Shown here in pieces: positions 5,817-6,659 of a DNA stretch of 6,659 nucleotides. The position numbers and the translations under genes were made by a program. Source of the DNA: Ruminococcaceae bacterium UBA866 (GTDB taxonomy: Bacteria > Bacillota > Clostridia > Oscillospirales > Ruminococcaceae); the NCBI GenBank assembly GCA_002295325.1, contig DBGA01000073.1, positions 31,880 to 38,538 on the forward strand, written 5' to 3'. Below the pieces are notes generated by a model. That model did no database searches and was not told the DNA's origin. It saw nothing but the letters and a program-made list of their open reading frames with translations. The stretch's first letter is position 1. Each line of letters begins with the position of its first letter.

Positions 5817-6217
5817 GTATGAATAATGAGGAAATTCAAAATATAAAGATGCTAAGTCCGTTGGGACTTGCGTATATTGGTGACTGTATTTTTGAGCTTA
5901 TGGTTCGTGAACGAATAATTGCAAAAGGCAATATGCCTGTACATAAACTGCATAAAACTACAGTTTCTTATGTATGTGCATCTGCGCAATCTAAGGCTGT
6001 AGGAATTATTGAGAGTGACTTGTCTGAAGATGAAATGGCGATTTATAAACGTGGCAGAAATGCAAACGGCAATCATATACCCAAAAATGCAAATCCTGCT
6101 GACTATCGCAGAGCAACAGGGCTTGAGGCATTGTTTGGTTATCTTCATTTAACCGGTCAAAATGAGCGTGTGAGTGAGTTGTTTGAGAGCATTTTTGTTA
6201 GTATCAATATAGACTGA
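5813..6217 (+). CDS. mrnC: Mini-ribonuclease III (MrnC), 23S rRNA maturation
   Basis: MrnC is an RNase III-like enzyme without the double-stranded RNA-binding domain; in Bacillus subtilis it trims 23S rRNA precursors. The 134-residue product has family length. The first catalytic helix LGLAYIGDCIFEL (17-29) carries Asp24, equivalent to the essential B. subtilis Asp23; KRGRNAN (79-85) and PKNA (90-93) are family signatures; and ATGLEALFGYLHL (101-113) supplies the second acidic residue, Glu105. The start is uncertain: ATG at 5813 and ATG at 5819 are both in frame, neither has a Shine-Dalgarno, and the frame is closed upstream by TAG at 5798. Conserved sequence begins only at about residue 14, so either start fits. 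It follows obg by 77 bases without a terminator and precedes the YitT gene by 16 bases. Next to obg and the L21/L27 operon, it completes a ribosome-building cluster. Confidence 0.94.
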   Translation: MSMNNEEIQNIKMLSPLGLAYIGDCIFELMVRERIIAKGNMPVHKLHKTTVSYVCASAQSKAVGIIESDLSEDEMAIYKRGRNANGNHIPKNANPADYRRATGLEALFGYLHLTGQNERVSELFESIFVSINID

Positions 6218-6233
6218 TATAAGAGGTATTGTG

Positions 6234-6659
6234 ATGAAAAAAGACGAAAAGTTGTTTGACAAAAAGCAAATTGGTGTGTTTGCACTAGACATTCTGATCA
6301 CTATTATCGGAACATTCATGTTTGCGGTAAGTATACATTTCTTTACTGCTCCAAATCTGATTGCACCTGGTGGGATTACGGGTATCGCGACAATTATAAG
6401 TGAGCTCACAAAAATAAAGATTGGTACAGTCAATATTGCAATAAATATCCCAATAATGGTGCTAGGCTTTTGCTATTTAGGCAAACAGTTTATGCTTAAA
6501 ACTATAGTTTCATTGATTTCATTTACAATTTTTGTAGACTATGTTTTAGCCCCTCTTCCCGTATACACTGGGGATAAGTTAGTTTCAGCTATATTTGGAG
6601 GAGTTTTGCTTGGTGGAGCACTTGGAATTATACTTTCAAGAGGAGCGTCAAGTGGTGGA
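6234..6659 (+). CDS. YitT-family membrane protein (DUF161), 3'-truncated by the window edge
   Basis: The frame is open from the ATG at 6234 to the end of the window, showing 142 residues of a family usually near 280-300. GAGG (6223-6226) lies seven bases before the ATG; the adjacent in-frame GTG at 6231 is a less likely start. A short basic N-terminus leads into hydrophobic segments at about 13-37, 63-83, 86-104 and 117-135. Family motifs are FTAPNLIAPGGITGIA (37-52), NIAINIP (67-73), LGKQF (82-86) and a final RGASSGG (136-142), which in the family runs on to Asp. The missing half should hold the remaining membrane segments and the cytoplasmic DUF2179 domain. YitT proteins are integral membrane proteins of unclear, possibly transport-related, function. 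The gene follows mrnC by 16 bases with no terminator or promoter, so it is probably the next gene on the obg-mrnC transcript; the link to ribosome assembly is not evident. Confidence 0.9.
   Translation, partial: MKKDEKLFDKKQIGVFALDILITIIGTFMFAVSIHFFTAPNLIAPGGITGIATIISELTKIKIGTVNIAINIPIMVLGFCYLGKQFMLKTIVSLISFTIFVDYVLAPLPVYTGDKLVSAIFGGVLLGGALGIILSRGASSGG

Noticed and set aside
1..6659. CRISPR arrays, insertion sequences, tRNA or rRNA genes, attachment sites
   Set aside because: No direct-repeat arrays, transposase genes, terminal repeats or tRNA-like folds were seen; the window is filled with housekeeping genes.

Overview
The window looks like core chromosome of a low-GC, Gram-positive (Firmicutes) bacterium, most likely a Clostridia member. 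The evidence is an AT-rich base composition, strong Shine-Dalgarno sites (GGAGG), sigma-A-like promoters, a ribosomal protein L27 carrying the Firmicutes-type N-terminal extension next to its Prp protease, and the gene order rplU-prp-rpmA-obg-mrnC. The exact genus cannot be read from the sequence alone. All genes are on the + strand and nothing suggests a mobile element.

Layout. (1) Bases 2-601 are the 3' two thirds of dapA, closed by a strong intrinsic terminator (610-647). (2) A promoter (658-686) opens a second unit: dapB (729-1481), a membrane-anchored CapA-type metallophosphatase-like protein (1496-2722) and a 154-residue free-standing tandem-ACT protein resembling the regulatory tail of aspartate kinase (2744-3208). 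(3) A promoter with extended -10 (3241-3269) and a structured L21 leader drive rplU-prp-rpmA (3359-4276), closed by a strong terminator (4290-4319). (4) A near-consensus promoter (4389-4417) drives obg (4458-5735), probably followed on the same transcript by mrnC (5813-6217) and a YitT-family membrane protein (6234 to the window end, cut off).

How the genes work together. DapA and DapB are consecutive enzymes of the diaminopimelate/lysine pathway. The ACT protein is plausibly the amino-acid-sensing arm of that pathway, and the CapA-like protein suggests a cell-envelope link, since diaminopimelate feeds peptidoglycan. The second half is a ribosome-building block: L21 and L27 are large-subunit proteins, Prp removes the L27 N-terminal extension, Obg is a GTPase of 50S maturation, and MrnC is the Mini-III RNase that matures 23S rRNA.

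I see no clearly undescribed system. The points most worth a second look are the stand-alone ACT protein, a hairpin over the rplU ribosome binding site, and two short upstream reading frames overlapping the starts of obg and mrnC. Intergenic stretches are all shorter than about 185 bases and are described through the regulatory entries.
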